Made by a program: the position numbers and the translations under genes
Shown here: piece after piece, positions 1 to 8,363 of the stretch
How positions within the stretch are numbered: position 1 is the first letter of the stretch
Layout: every line of letters starts with the position of its first letter
Assembly: GCA_030038475.1 (NCBI GenBank)
Contig: JASHOU010000032.1
Span: forward strand, 1-50,318
Reading direction: 5' to 3'
Length of the DNA stretch: 50,318 nt
Source of the DNA: Terriglobales bacterium
GTDB taxonomy: Bacteria > Acidobacteriota > Terriglobia > Terriglobales > Acidobacteriaceae
The notes under the pieces: model-generated
Seen by the model: the letters and a program-made list of their open reading frames with translations, nothing else
Database searches by the model: none
What the model was told of the DNA's origin: nothing

Positions 1-1488
1 TATGAGTTCAATGGCAATTCACTTTGGTGGGTTCAGGGAATGGAGCCGACCCCACAGGCGCGACAGATGATTGCCTTGCTGCTGCTAGCCGACCAAAGGG
101 GACTCTCTGCCGACGATTACGACGGACCGCGCTGGAACGATCGGCTAGCGAAACTCAAACCTGCGACACCGCAGCCAAACGAAGGCGACGCTGTCAAGTT
201 CGATCTCGCGTTAACGGTCTGCACGATGAGATATATCTCCGACCTGCACATCGGCAAGGTAAATCCGAAGCACTTCGCCTTCGCCTTGGATGACGAGTCC
301 AAGAAATACGATCTGCCCGAATTTCTCAAAGACCATGTTACCGGTGCAGGTGACGTGGCTGGTGTCTTGGCGCAAGTGGAGCCGCAGTATCCGGGATACC
401 GCCGTACGATTCAAGCTCTGCAAACCTACGTTGAGATTGCTAAGAAAGACGATGGCGAGCAGCTCCCGCCCGTGAAGAAGACGATTGTGCCGGGCGACGA
501 TTATCCCGGTGTTCCTCGGCTTACGCGATTGCTTCGGTTGGTTGGCGACCTGCCGGCAGACGCGAATATCCCCGCGGATCAATCGACCTATTCAGGTGCG
601 CTGGTAGATGCGGTAAAGAGTTTTCAGCGCCGGCTGGGGCGGGAGCCGAATGGCCGAATTGACGTGCAAACGCTGGCCGATTTAAACGTTCCTCTAAGTC
701 GTCGCGTGCGGCAAATGCAGCTTACGCTGGAACGATGGCGGTGGCTGCCGGACTCTTATCAAAAGTCGCCTATTGTGGCCAACATTCCTGAGTTCCGGCT
801 ACGTGCCTATGACAAAGACTTCAAGATCGGTGTCACGATGAACGTCGTAGTCGGCAAAGCTTACGGCCACGACACGCCGGTATTCGGCGACACCATGGAG
901 TACGTCATCTTCCGGCCCTATTGGGAGGTGCCGTACTCCATCACTAAGAATGAGATGATTCCGCACATTCTTCGCGATCCCAACTATCTCGCGGAAAAAG
1001 GATTCGAGGTTGTAGACAGCAAACAGAACGTCGTCTCAGAGGGCGCGGTGACGCCGGACCAGCTCACCCAGCTGCGAGCCGGCAAGCTTTTTGTCCGGCA
1101 AAAGCCGGGTCCAAAGAACGCGCTGGGACTCGTAAAATTTATTTTTCCCAACAGCTACAACGTCTACATGCACGACACGCCCGCGACTGAGTTCTTCGCG
1201 AAGTCACGGCGTGATTTCAGCCATGGCTGCATCCGGCTGGAAAAGCCAGCCGAGCTGGCGGCGTGGGTTCTGCGTGACAATCCCGGCTGGACACCGGAGC
1301 GCATCCACGCAGCCATGTACGGCACCACGACGCAGCAGGTGAATCTCGTCCACCCGATTCCAGTCTTGATCGTCTATGCCACCGTTATTGTCCTCGAAGA
1401 CGGCGTCGTTCATTTCTACGACGACATCTACGGGCACGACGCCGAGCTAGATAAGGTTCTAGCGAAGGGCTATCCGTATCCGTGGTGA
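1..1488 (+). CDS. L,D-transpeptidase (YcbB/LdtD-like), 5' end outside window
   Basis: This is a periplasmic L,D-transpeptidase that would form 3-3 cross-links in peptidoglycan. The frame is open from the first base, and residues before the first internal ATG (position 40) already match the family scaffold (NGNSLWW, then PTPQAR), so the true start lies upstream. Visible parts, in order: the scaffold domain; a PG_binding_1 domain (VKSFQRRLG...NGRIDVQTLADLN, about residues 195-230 of the visible part); and the YkuD catalytic domain with the signature SHGCIRLEKP, whose nucleophile Cys is encoded at 1228-1230. A substrate-contacting HDTP segment lies upstream of the signature. It converges on a DUF882/M15 peptidase, an arrangement also seen for ldtD and mepK in enterobacteria. 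The C-terminus looks complete. The family call is secure; the exact cross-linking activity is inferred. Confidence 0.93.
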   Translation, partial: YEFNGNSLWWVQGMEPTPQARQMIALLLLADQRGLSADDYDGPRWNDRLAKLKPATPQPNEGDAVKFDLALTVCTMRYISDLHIGKVNPKHFAFALDDESKKYDLPEFLKDHVTGAGDVAGVLAQVEPQYPGYRRTIQALQTYVEIAKKDDGEQLPPVKKTIVPGDDYPGVPRLTRLLRLVGDLPADANIPADQSTYSGALVDAVKSFQRRLGREPNGRIDVQTLADLNVPLSRRVRQMQLTLERWRWLPDSYQKSPIVANIPEFRLRAYDKDFKIGVTMNVVVGKAYGHDTPVFGDTMEYVIFRPYWEVPYSITKNEMIPHILRDPNYLAEKGFEVVDSKQNVVSEGAVTPDQLTQLRAGKLFVRQKPGPKNALGLVKFIFPNSYNVYMHDTPATEFFAKSRRDFSHGCIRLEKPAELAAWVLRDNPGWTPERIHAAMYGTTTQQVNLVHPIPVLIVYATVIVLEDGVVHFYDDIYGHDAELDKVLAKGYPYPW

Positions 1489-1504
1489 AAAGGCAACGAG
1501 CCGA

Positions 1505-2101
1505 CTACCAGCGCCGTACCCGTCCGACGTCTACATGCACGAAGTCGGAGCTGCGATAGTAACCCACTCCACCGCGATGCAAGCGCAGCGCGGCATCGCG
1601 CACGGTCGCGGTCGGAATCCCCGGTAGGCGAATGTCGATTGCTTCGGCCTGCATGTGAAGGCTGTGCAGAGCCACGCCCGTATGCGTGCTGCGCGTGCGG
1701 AGGAAGTTGTTGCTCCAGGGCGTGCGGTATCCGCAGATCACATCGATCTCGCCTCCGGAATCGTTGAGAGACGCGGTCAGATCGTGGAGCAGGTCGAACA
1801 GGCGCGGGTCGAAATGATGGACCTCGCCGGTTCGATGGTCGCGGAGATAGTGGTCGAGTTTGTCCAATGCTTCCGGCACGTAGGTATCGCCACGACGGTA
1901 AACGACGTCGAGCCGCTCATTGGTGTGGGTGTGATAGAAGCGGAGCCGGTATTCGCGCGCAGCCGGAGAAGTCGACTCCGCAGTGTGCCCAAATGGCACG
2001 GCCAGCAAAAGCAAGATCAGCCACAAACTGCAGTGCTGAATTGCCGACTTAAGCGTTAGAAACTGCGATCTTTTCCAAAGAAGTTGGGTTCGGAACGGCA
2101 A
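1505..2101 (-). CDS. DUF882 / M15-family peptidoglycan peptidase (MepK/YcbK-like)
   Basis: This is a secreted zinc peptidase-like protein of the YcbK/MepK group, whose characterised member is a murein endopeptidase able to cut 3-3 cross-links. An N-terminal hydrophobic stretch (LWLILLLLAVPFG) acts as signal sequence or anchor. The M15 zinc-site pattern is visible as SLHMQAEAID (His and Asp ligands) and FVHVDVG (third His) near the C-terminus, and GYRTPWSNNFL is typical of the family. The longest frame starts with TTG and has no convincing ribosome-binding site, so the real start may be an internal TTG or CTG just before the hydrophobic stretch. It is convergent with the L,D-transpeptidase, 16 nt apart, which suggests joint work on 3-3 cross-links. 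Function is inferred from homology. Confidence 0.85.
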   Translation of the reverse strand: MPFRTQLLWKRSQFLTLKSAIQHCSLWLILLLLAVPFGHTAESTSPAAREYRLRFYHTHTNERLDVVYRRGDTYVPEALDKLDHYLRDHRTGEVHHFDPRLFDLLHDLTASLNDSGGEIDVICGYRTPWSNNFLRTRSTHTGVALHSLHMQAEAIDIRLPGIPTATVRDAALRLHRGGVGYYRSSDFVHVDVGRVRRW

Positions 2102-2148
2102 ACAATATTATCTCTTGTTGCCGTTCCTTCGCGCAACTCCAGCGACTA

Positions 2149-2685
2149 TTAGTCGTCGTCATCTTTTGGAGGTTTCCCCGGAAGACCGGTACCAGTAATG
2201 GGGCCGCGGTTTTTTAAGCCCTTTGTTGCTGTCCATGGCCGCTCCGGCTCCTGGATTTCGTTAGCGTGCCCCAGGAAAACATGTCCTCCGCCTTTTAATG
2301 CAGACGTGCCAGTCATCTTTTTCTTACGGTCAACCGTCCCCTTGAACTCGATAGTGTATGGTCGAGGACCGCCGAAAGGAACATCGAAAGTGATGTTCTG
2401 ACCCTGAAGACTCCCCGTAAGCGGGTACGTTTTTCCATACTCCTGAAATGTGCCAGTGACCTGGTCCGCATGTTGCTTCAGATCAAGAATCGCCTTAACG
2501 GTTCCGGCGCGCACGTCCCACGCGATTCGCCACTTCCCATCAACCTTGGCGGGCTTGAGCTTGGCAACATTACTCGTCGAGGGTAGATCGTTGGCACTTG
2601 CTTGCGTGCTGCCAGCGAATAATGCAGCGAAAGCCAGTAGCGAAGAGAGAAAGAGAATAGGTTTCATCCATCCGCGTCGGTTCAT
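2149..2685 (-). CDS. small secreted protein of unknown function
   Basis: About 178 residues with a clear signal peptide (KPILFLSSLLAFAALFAG, cleavage probably after QASA). The mature part is rich in alternating strand-forming residues (KWRIAWDV, GTVKAILDLKQ, ITFDVPFGG, YTIEFKGTVD), suggesting a small beta-barrel or calycin-like fold, and it ends in an acidic Asp tail after a Pro/Gly-rich linker. No catalytic motif was recognised. Two ATG codons (2685 and 2667) could start it; the second sits directly before the hydrophobic core of the signal peptide. It lies downstream of a large phosphoesterase on the same strand, with a hairpin between them, so it is probably transcribed separately. Function unknown. 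Confidence 0.7.
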   Translation of the reverse strand: MNRRGWMKPILFLSSLLAFAALFAGSTQASANDLPSTSNVAKLKPAKVDGKWRIAWDVRAGTVKAILDLKQHADQVTGTFQEYGKTYPLTGSLQGQNITFDVPFGGPRPYTIEFKGTVDRKKKMTGTSALKGGGHVFLGHANEIQEPERPWTATKGLKNRGPITGTGLPGKPPKDDDD

Positions 2686-2741
2686 AAGTAAGAAATATCA
2701 AAATTAAATATGAATATAAAATCAAACCACTGAAGGTGTAG

Positions 2742-2771
2742 GCCGGTCCGTCGCTCTCGCGCCGGACCGGC
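2742..2771 (-). terminator. hairpin downstream of the 659-aa phosphoesterase
   Basis: GCCGGTCC (2742-2749) pairs perfectly with GGACCGGC (2764-2771) over a 14-nt loop. It lies about 30 nt after the phosphoesterase stop. On the minus strand a T-containing but not purely T-rich stretch follows (GGTTTGATTTTAT, some 15 nt later). It may terminate the phosphoesterase transcript or protect its 3' end. The weak U-tract limits confidence. Confidence 0.45.
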
Positions 2772-2801
2772 TGTGATTTAACTCCAATAGGCCTCTCAGA
2801 A

Positions 2802-4781
2802 TTACTTCTTGGCCAAGGAGAAGTTGAAGGCACCCATCAGATCGTCAAGTGCCGGGCCGTTGATCGGCACGTAGGGATCGCTCCCATATACCGGATTTGG
2901 CAGATTGTCGCGGCTGCGGAATGAAATCGCCGGCAAGTTCCAGTTTGCTTCGATGAACTTGTCGATCGACACGTGATCCGCGTAGCCGTGGTAGACGTTT
3001 CCGCCAGTTGTATACGGAGAAATGATCAAGCTGGGCATGCGCGTGCCATCGCCGAAGTAGTCTATCGGTTGGATGTAGCCGGAATCATAGTAGCCACCGC
3101 CTTCATCGAAAATCAGGATGATGGCGGTGCTTTGCCAGAGCGTTGGGTTGGCTTGGACTGCGGTGATGATGTTATTCACCTCGCCTTCCCACAGGTCGAG
3201 CTTGGAAGTTGCGGGATGGCCGTCTGCGAAGCCGCTGGGCTGAATGATGGAGACATTCGGAAGGGTGCCGTTCGCAACCTGCGAGAAGAACCCCAAGGCT
3301 CCCGTATTGGGATTGTCCGTCAGATCCTGAATGTGAGCAGAGATCTGGGCCGGATTGGTCATGATGTCGGTCGCATACTGAAACACGTTGCAAATGTTGC
3401 AGTAGTCGTCGAGCGGATTTTGCAGAGCCAGGTCGGTGAGGTAGAGATTCCATTGCTCGCCGAAGAAGGTATAGGTGAGTCCGGCATCTCCCAGAACGTC
3501 ACCGATGTGCCGCTGCGTTGTAGGTGGAATCGTGTATGGAGTGAATGTCTCGAGCGTGCCGTCACCGTTGTAGCCGGGATCGTAATTGTTCAGCAGGTAA
3601 TAGTTCCCATCGTCGCAGTTGGGATTGAGGCCCAGCTTGCCGAGATAGGTCACGATGGGCTTTACGCCGGGCTGCGACTCTTGAGCGCAGCTCGTATAGC
3701 TGCCGCCGCCGAGCGCGCCGCCGTAGCCGTCCTGGGTGTAGTAGTTGTTGGTGCCGGGCTGCGGATTGGGGTTTTCGACCTGGTTGGAGGGAGGCGTTGC
3801 AATGCTTCCGTTGCCGTTGGTGTAGGCCATGGCGTCGGCGTATCCGAGGGCGATGTGGTTGGCGCCCGTGCCGCCCATCACGCTCTGGTGCATGTTATCG
3901 AGCAAAGTATATTGTTTGGCCAGCGAGGTCAGGTAGGGAGCGTCACCCTGTGCCACGTTATAGAACCCCATCGAAGTTGCACCCTCGCCCGTAGTGGTTG
4001 AACCCTCGCCAAACCAAGTGAACCCAGCGGGCGGCGCCGCACCGTTCGAATCGCCGGCGCTTACTTCGACCCAAGGAAACAGGTCACTCTTGCAGGTCTG
4101 GACACCCTTAGCGTTAGCGGAGCAGTCAGTCTGTTGCCACATCTGATAGAAACGATGGATCGGGCTAGCTGCGTAATCGTCGTAGGTTAGCGTCGTTCCG
4201 TTGGTGAGCTGGAATGGGCCCGGGGGCAGATTCTGATCGTTCGTGATGCGGGTGTCAAAGTTTTTCTTCGGTATGCCTGTGGCACCCGTGATCAGATACT
4301 GATCCCAAGCTGGGGACAGGTTCGGCTCGGCCGCTACTGCCACCGACTCGGTACAGAACGGCTCGCCGGTGGTATCGCTGCAGTATTCGTCGCCGCCCGC
4401 GAGCGGAGGCGGAAGATAGGCGAAGAGGCTCTTGCCAGTCGGACTGATTTCATAGGTTATGGTGTCCAACGCCTCATATTGATGGGCCTTCTTGTAATTT
4501 TTGCCAGGGGTGCCATCAGGATTGACAATCCCTTCGGACAGTAAGTTGTGTACGGTCTGGCCTGCGGGGGGAACATAGGTTCCGAAGACGTGATCGAAGC
4601 TGCGGTTTTCACCGAAGACAACGATGACGTGCTGGATGGGTGTGTTCTGTGCCAGAACGATCGTCGATAAAGCGGCGATAACGGCGAGAGCGAGCAGCGT
4701 CCCCAGCACCGACTTGCCAATTGGCAAGTAAGCGCGTTGAGCGCTATGAAGTGACATCCTCAGAAAGCTGGGTGAAGACAT
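2802..4781 (-). CDS. secreted phosphoesterase (PF04185, phospholipase C / acid phosphatase type)
   Basis: A 659-residue exported phosphoesterase of the superfamily containing bacterial phospholipase C and AcpA acid phosphatases. The N-terminus has a long basic region and a transmembrane signal (LGTLLALAVIAALSTIVLAQ). The first metal-binding motif follows at once: IQHVIVVFGENRSFDHVFG. Later conserved elements are GGTGANH in the middle and IILIFDEGGGYYD near residue 570, followed by RMPSLIISPYTTGG and a late DHVSIDKFIEANW. All expected blocks are present, so it should be active. Substrate (phospholipid or phosphomonoester) cannot be read from sequence. The start is well supported by AGGAGGAGGAG ending 4 nt before the ATG. 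A second, shorter member of the family lies at 11.8-13.2 kb. Confidence 0.92.
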   Translation of the reverse strand: MSSPSFLRMSLHSAQRAYLPIGKSVLGTLLALAVIAALSTIVLAQNTPIQHVIVVFGENRSFDHVFGTYVPPAGQTVHNLLSEGIVNPDGTPGKNYKKAHQYEALDTITYEISPTGKSLFAYLPPPLAGGDEYCSDTTGEPFCTESVAVAAEPNLSPAWDQYLITGATGIPKKNFDTRITNDQNLPPGPFQLTNGTTLTYDDYAASPIHRFYQMWQQTDCSANAKGVQTCKSDLFPWVEVSAGDSNGAAPPAGFTWFGEGSTTTGEGATSMGFYNVAQGDAPYLTSLAKQYTLLDNMHQSVMGGTGANHIALGYADAMAYTNGNGSIATPPSNQVENPNPQPGTNNYYTQDGYGGALGGGSYTSCAQESQPGVKPIVTYLGKLGLNPNCDDGNYYLLNNYDPGYNGDGTLETFTPYTIPPTTQRHIGDVLGDAGLTYTFFGEQWNLYLTDLALQNPLDDYCNICNVFQYATDIMTNPAQISAHIQDLTDNPNTGALGFFSQVANGTLPNVSIIQPSGFADGHPATSKLDLWEGEVNNIITAVQANPTLWQSTAIILIFDEGGGYYDSGYIQPIDYFGDGTRMPSLIISPYTTGGNVYHGYADHVSIDKFIEANWNLPAISFRSRDNLPNPVYGSDPYVPINGPALDDLMGAFNFSLAKK

Positions 4782-5252
4782 GAGTCTCCTCCTCCTAGAT
4801 AATTGGTAGTACTATCGCGAAGGTAGGAGGTGAAAGTTGCGCGTTGGTGACACGAAGATTAATTTACAATGAAAAAAAACCACAGCTTTCGTCCAAAGGC
4901 AACCATTTTGGGCTTTTGGCTGGCTGTCCTGTTTATTTTTGGCTGACTGCGCTCATTCGTCATCCGCTGAACGATACTTTGCGGACCTTCACCCGCGGTC
5001 CGTGCGTCCACCAGAGCCACAGGAAAGACTGACGCCAATCCCGGCAATACTTCTCTCCCCGAGTTTCGTCCTGCGACCCAACCGCTAGGGCTTTTTTTTC
5101 ATCCAAAGCTCTCTGGATGAATCAGATGAGCCGACCTTGTTTGCACGGAATCGATTCGGCTACACTCAGAGCATCCGCATTTCGGTTGATGTTGCGATCC
5201 CACTGGTGTCGTGGCCGAGCGCCTCGAAACGCCACGCATTGGGGATTCTGCG
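4782..5252. other. intergenic region between divergent phosphoesterase and ABC pseudogene
   Basis: No convincing gene. It holds the strong Shine-Dalgarno of the minus-strand phosphoesterase (4786-4796) and, near its right side, a run of eight T (5092-5099) directly followed by a perfect inverted repeat, TTCATCCA (5098-5105) and TGGATGAA (5114-5121) with an 8-nt loop. The T-run precedes rather than follows the stem on the plus strand, and the minus strand has an A-run after it, so this is not a standard intrinsic terminator on either strand. Short open frames here lack ribosome-binding sites and homology. Confidence 0.5.
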
Positions 5253-6657
5253 ATGAGCAAGGAACCGGAGTTCTGGAGCGGATGGCGGGAGCGACTCTCG
5301 GCTCTCCGCAATGTCCCGGCTGTCCTGCGTTTCGTGTGGGATTCAGGCCGCACCGTGGTGGTGCTTAGCCTGCTCTCGCGGATTTGTTCTGCGCTTCTCC
5401 CGCTAGCGCTGTTCTGGGTGTCGAAACTCATTATCGATACCATCTACCGCATTCTTATCACGCATCAACCGGTAAGTGCCAGGCTATGGTGGCTGGTGGC
5501 GGCAGAATTTGCCTTGGCCGTAACGGCCGGCGTATTGGGCCGCGTGATCGACTACCTCGACGCCTTGCTCGCCGGCAAGTACACGCACCATATCAGCGTC
5601 CGCGTCATGGAGCATGCTGCCGCCCTGGATCTGACCGCCTACGAAAACCCCGAATTCTACGACCGTTTGGAGCGCGCCCGCGTTCAGGCCACCGACCGCC
5701 TGTACATGATCCAAGCGATAGGACGCCTGATTCAGCAGGCGATCACGACGATTACGTTGTCGGTTTCAATCATGCTGTTTTCGCCGTGGCTGTTGCTTCT
5801 GCTGATCGTGGGTGTTCTCCCGGCTTTCGCGGGCGAAACTCACTTCGCGTTCCTGGGGTACGCCAAGAATTTTCGCCAGACCCCCATCCGGCGCCAGCTT
5901 GATTATCTGCGCATTCTCGGCGGCAGCAAAGAGGCAGCCAAGGAATTGAAGCTTTTTGGTCTGAAGAATTTTCTAACCGGCAAGTTCAAGCGGCTCTCCA
6001 CTCAGGTTTATGAAGAGGACGTGGCGCTGGCGCGCCGCAAGGTGATGGCGGGTTCGGTGTTGGCCGCGATCGGCACCGCGGGCTATTACACGGCATATGT
6101 CTTTGCGTCCGGAAGACGGTCACCGGCGTATTCAGTTTCGGAACTCTAACTTTCCTGGCCAATGCCATTCGAGACGCCAGCTCGAACCTGCAGCAGACTT
6201 TTTCGACGCTCTCCACCATCGCCGATCAGGCTTTGTTCCTCACCGATCTCATCGCATTCTTCGAAATGCGTCCGACCATCGAATCCAAGCCCAACGCATT
6301 GCCCGTGCCGCGCCCGATCCAGGAGGGATTCGAGTTTCGCAATGTTTCTTTTTACTATCCGGGGGCTTCGCGCCTGGTTCTGAAGGGATTGAATTTTCAT
6401 TTGCGTCCCGGCGAGCGGGTCGCGCTCATCGGTGAAAATGGCGAAGGCAAGACGACGATCGTCAAGCTGATGACTCGCCTCTACGATCCGGTGGAAGGCC
6501 AGATCCTGCTGGATGGCGTCGGTCTGCGCGAATACGATCTCGAAGACCTTTATCGTGAGATTGGCGTCATCTTTCAGGATTACATGCGCTACGAGATGAC
6601 TGCCCGCGAAAACATCGCAGTCGGCCGAATCGAGCAGATCCATAACCTGGAGTTGTT
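5253..6657 (+). pseudogene. ABC exporter (TMD-NBD), frameshifted and 3'-truncated
   Basis: This is the remnant of a fused ABC exporter half-transporter. The first frame (ATG 5253) gives the membrane domain up to GYYTAYVFA; around 6104-6112 the coding continues in another frame as RKTVTGVFSFGTLTF, consistent with loss of one base in a short C run. The second frame carries the nucleotide-binding domain with a Walker A (GENGEGKTT) and Q-loop (IGVIFQDYMRYEMTARENI). It then stops: no LSGGE-type signature, Walker B or H-loop follows. Homology ends near 6655, where unrelated sequence begins. Even with the frameshift repaired, the ATPase could not work. The alternative GTG at 5211 is less likely, because MSKEPEFWSGWRERL is the usual N-terminus of such proteins. 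Confidence 0.85.
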
Positions 6658-6992
6658 GCGGCGTTGGTGGTTTCGCCATATCAACGTTTCTGGCTCTGAA
6701 TGTTGATCGCAAAGCCGCGCTCGCCAACTTGCATCGCATGGACGACCTCGGATGGTTTGGCTCCTACGGATTCTTCGAAGCGGCCGATTACAACTCGCGC
6801 AGCCGCTTCCTCGGTCCCCGATGTGAACTGGTCCGATCCTGGAGGGTTCATCATCAGGGAATGAGCTTGCTCTCCCTGGCGAACTTTCTCTGTGACAACG
6901 TCGTGCAAAGGTGGTTCCACTCCGACCGGAGGGTGCAGGCAACCGAACTGCTCTTGCAGGAGAAGCCAGTCTCTCAGACGGTCGGCATTTGA
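6655..6992 (+). pseudogene. fragment of a glucoamylase-like / cyclic beta-glucan synthase protein
   Basis: Immediately after the ABC fragment the sequence encodes parts of the conserved glucoamylase-like region found in cyclic beta-1,2-glucan synthetases (NdvB/ChvB type) and relatives. VAALVVSPY is read in one frame (6655-6681). One base appears to be missing, and the next frame gives TFLALNVDRKAALANL, LGWFGSYGFFEAADY, SWRVHHQGMSLLSLANFL and RVQATELLLQE before a stop at 6990-6992. Only about 110 residues of a normally very large protein remain, with no start codon of its own. The fragment keeps the family's most recognisable motif (HHQGMSLLALAN-like). It is a dead remnant joined to the ABC pseudogene by deletion or recombination. 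Confidence 0.8.
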
Positions 6993-7100
6993 TCCCGACT
7001 TGCGTGCAGCATTTAATCCGCGGGATCAGCGCAAAGACTCTTCATACAATCCCGAAGAAAAAGCCGCGGATGACTTCCATCGGATTTCTACTCGTGGTGT

Positions 7101-8363
7101 CTACTCATATCTCAGGCTTTCGACCGGATCGAGTTGCGAGGCGCGAATTGCGGGAACCGTTCCAAAGATAATGCCGACCAGTGACGAAACGACGATGGCA
7201 ATAATCGCGCAAAGACCGGAAATCGGGATGCGGAAGGCCGTGAAGAAGCGGACGGAGAAGGGAATTGAGATTCCAATGACGATGCCGACAACGCCGCCAA
7301 TCAGCGAAATGAGAACTGCCTCAGAGAGAAATTGGAGCCGAATCTCGCGCTTGGTGGCGCCAACCGCTTTGCGGATGCCGATTTCGTGGACGCGGGCGCT
7401 TACCGTGGCGAGCATGATGTTCATGATGCCGATGCCACTCACCAATAAGACGACTGCTGCAATCAACAACAAAACAGTCGTCAGAATGTTCGCTGTCTTA
7501 TCCGCTAGGCTCACCAGTTGCGTGAGATTCTCCACGTCGTAGACCGACTCCGGACGGTGCCGCGACTGCAACACCTGCTTAATCTGTGCCGTCGCCGCCA
7601 TCACATCATCCGGGCTGCCCACCGAGAAGTAGATCTGTCGCACCGTATTCGACGGCAGGAAAAACCGGCTCACCGAATACGGAATCGCCATCGTGTTCTC
7701 TTCCACCTCCGATTGCCCGAATGTCTCCACCCTTTCTTTAAACACGCCGATCACCGTGAATGACAGACCACCCACTTTAATTGCTTGGCCCAGCGCGTTG
7801 TCCGGCGTACGGAACAACTTCACCGCCAGCTTCTCGGTGATCACTCCGACCTTGTTGTGTCCCACGAAGTCTGCTGTATCGAGGAAACGCCCGGCGAGCA
7901 ACACCAGATTCCGCACCTGGCGGTATTCGGGAAACACGCCAAGAATTAAAATGTCCTGCTCCTTGCCATTGCCCACGCTGATGCGGTCATTGAGTACCAC
8001 AAACGGAGATGCCGCTACCACAGAGGGCACCTGTTCTCGCACGGCGCTCACGTCCTCGACGGTAAGTTCATCGAGCGCCGTAGCCGTAATGCGCTGCCCG
8101 CCGCCCTCATAGCTGGCATAGATCAGGTTCGTGCCAATGCCCTGAATCAAATTCAGGACGTACTGTTTTCCCGTAAGCCCGATCGTAACCACCAGAACCA
8201 GTGAGGCCGTCCCAATCGCTATGCCGAGCGCGGTGAGTAGAAATCGCATTCTATTCGCGACGAAGGTATCGTAGGCGAAGCGCAAAGTTTCGCCGATCAT
8301 CTCGCCGATAATCGGCTCAGGATTGCGCGTCCGGCGTTCTATGGCAGAAGTGGTCACATGCAC
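7101..8363 (-). CDS. ABC transporter permease, MacB/FtsX type
   Basis: An inner-membrane permease of the MacB/FtsX (type VII ABC) family. Layout: first transmembrane helix (FLLTALGIAIGTASLVLVV, about residues 40-60); a large periplasmic MacB_PCD domain (about 60-270); then three helices, the first near ILTTVLLLIAAVVLLVSGIGIMN. The family signature HEIGIRKAVGATKREI lies between the last helices, and the protein ends with PAIRASQLDPVESLRYE, the standard C-terminus. The longest frame starts with GTG at 8363, overlapping the upstream gene by 10 nt; an ATG at 8300 (MIGETLRF) gives the more usual N-terminus. No cognate ATPase gene is adjacent, and the neighbouring ABC locus is a pseudogene of another type. 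Substrate unknown. Confidence 0.9.
   Translation of the reverse strand: MHVTTSAIERRTRNPEPIIGEMIGETLRFAYDTFVANRMRFLLTALGIAIGTASLVLVVTIGLTGKQYVLNLIQGIGTNLIYASYEGGGQRITATALDELTVEDVSAVREQVPSVVAASPFVVLNDRISVGNGKEQDILILGVFPEYRQVRNLVLLAGRFLDTADFVGHNKVGVITEKLAVKLFRTPDNALGQAIKVGGLSFTVIGVFKERVETFGQSEVEENTMAIPYSVSRFFLPSNTVRQIYFSVGSPDDVMAATAQIKQVLQSRHRPESVYDVENLTQLVSLADKTANILTTVLLLIAAVVLLVSGIGIMNIMLATVSARVHEIGIRKAVGATKREIRLQFLSEAVLISLIGGVVGIVIGISIPFSVRFFTAFRIPISGLCAIIAIVVSSLVGIIFGTVPAIRASQLDPVESLRYE

Noticed and set aside
2973-4001. Long open frame (342 codons) antisense to the 659-aa phosphoesterase
   Set aside because: It has no ribosome-binding site or domain and lies fully inside a gene with strong family motifs; it results from codon bias on the opposite strand.
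4844-5032. Possible 62-codon gene in the 4.8-5.25 kb gap
   Set aside because: No ribosome-binding site or homology; the translation looks random.
5098-5121. Perfect 8-bp hairpin next to a T8 run, first taken as a terminator
   Set aside because: The T-run is before the stem on the plus strand and the minus strand has A after it, so neither orientation gives a U-tract in the right place.
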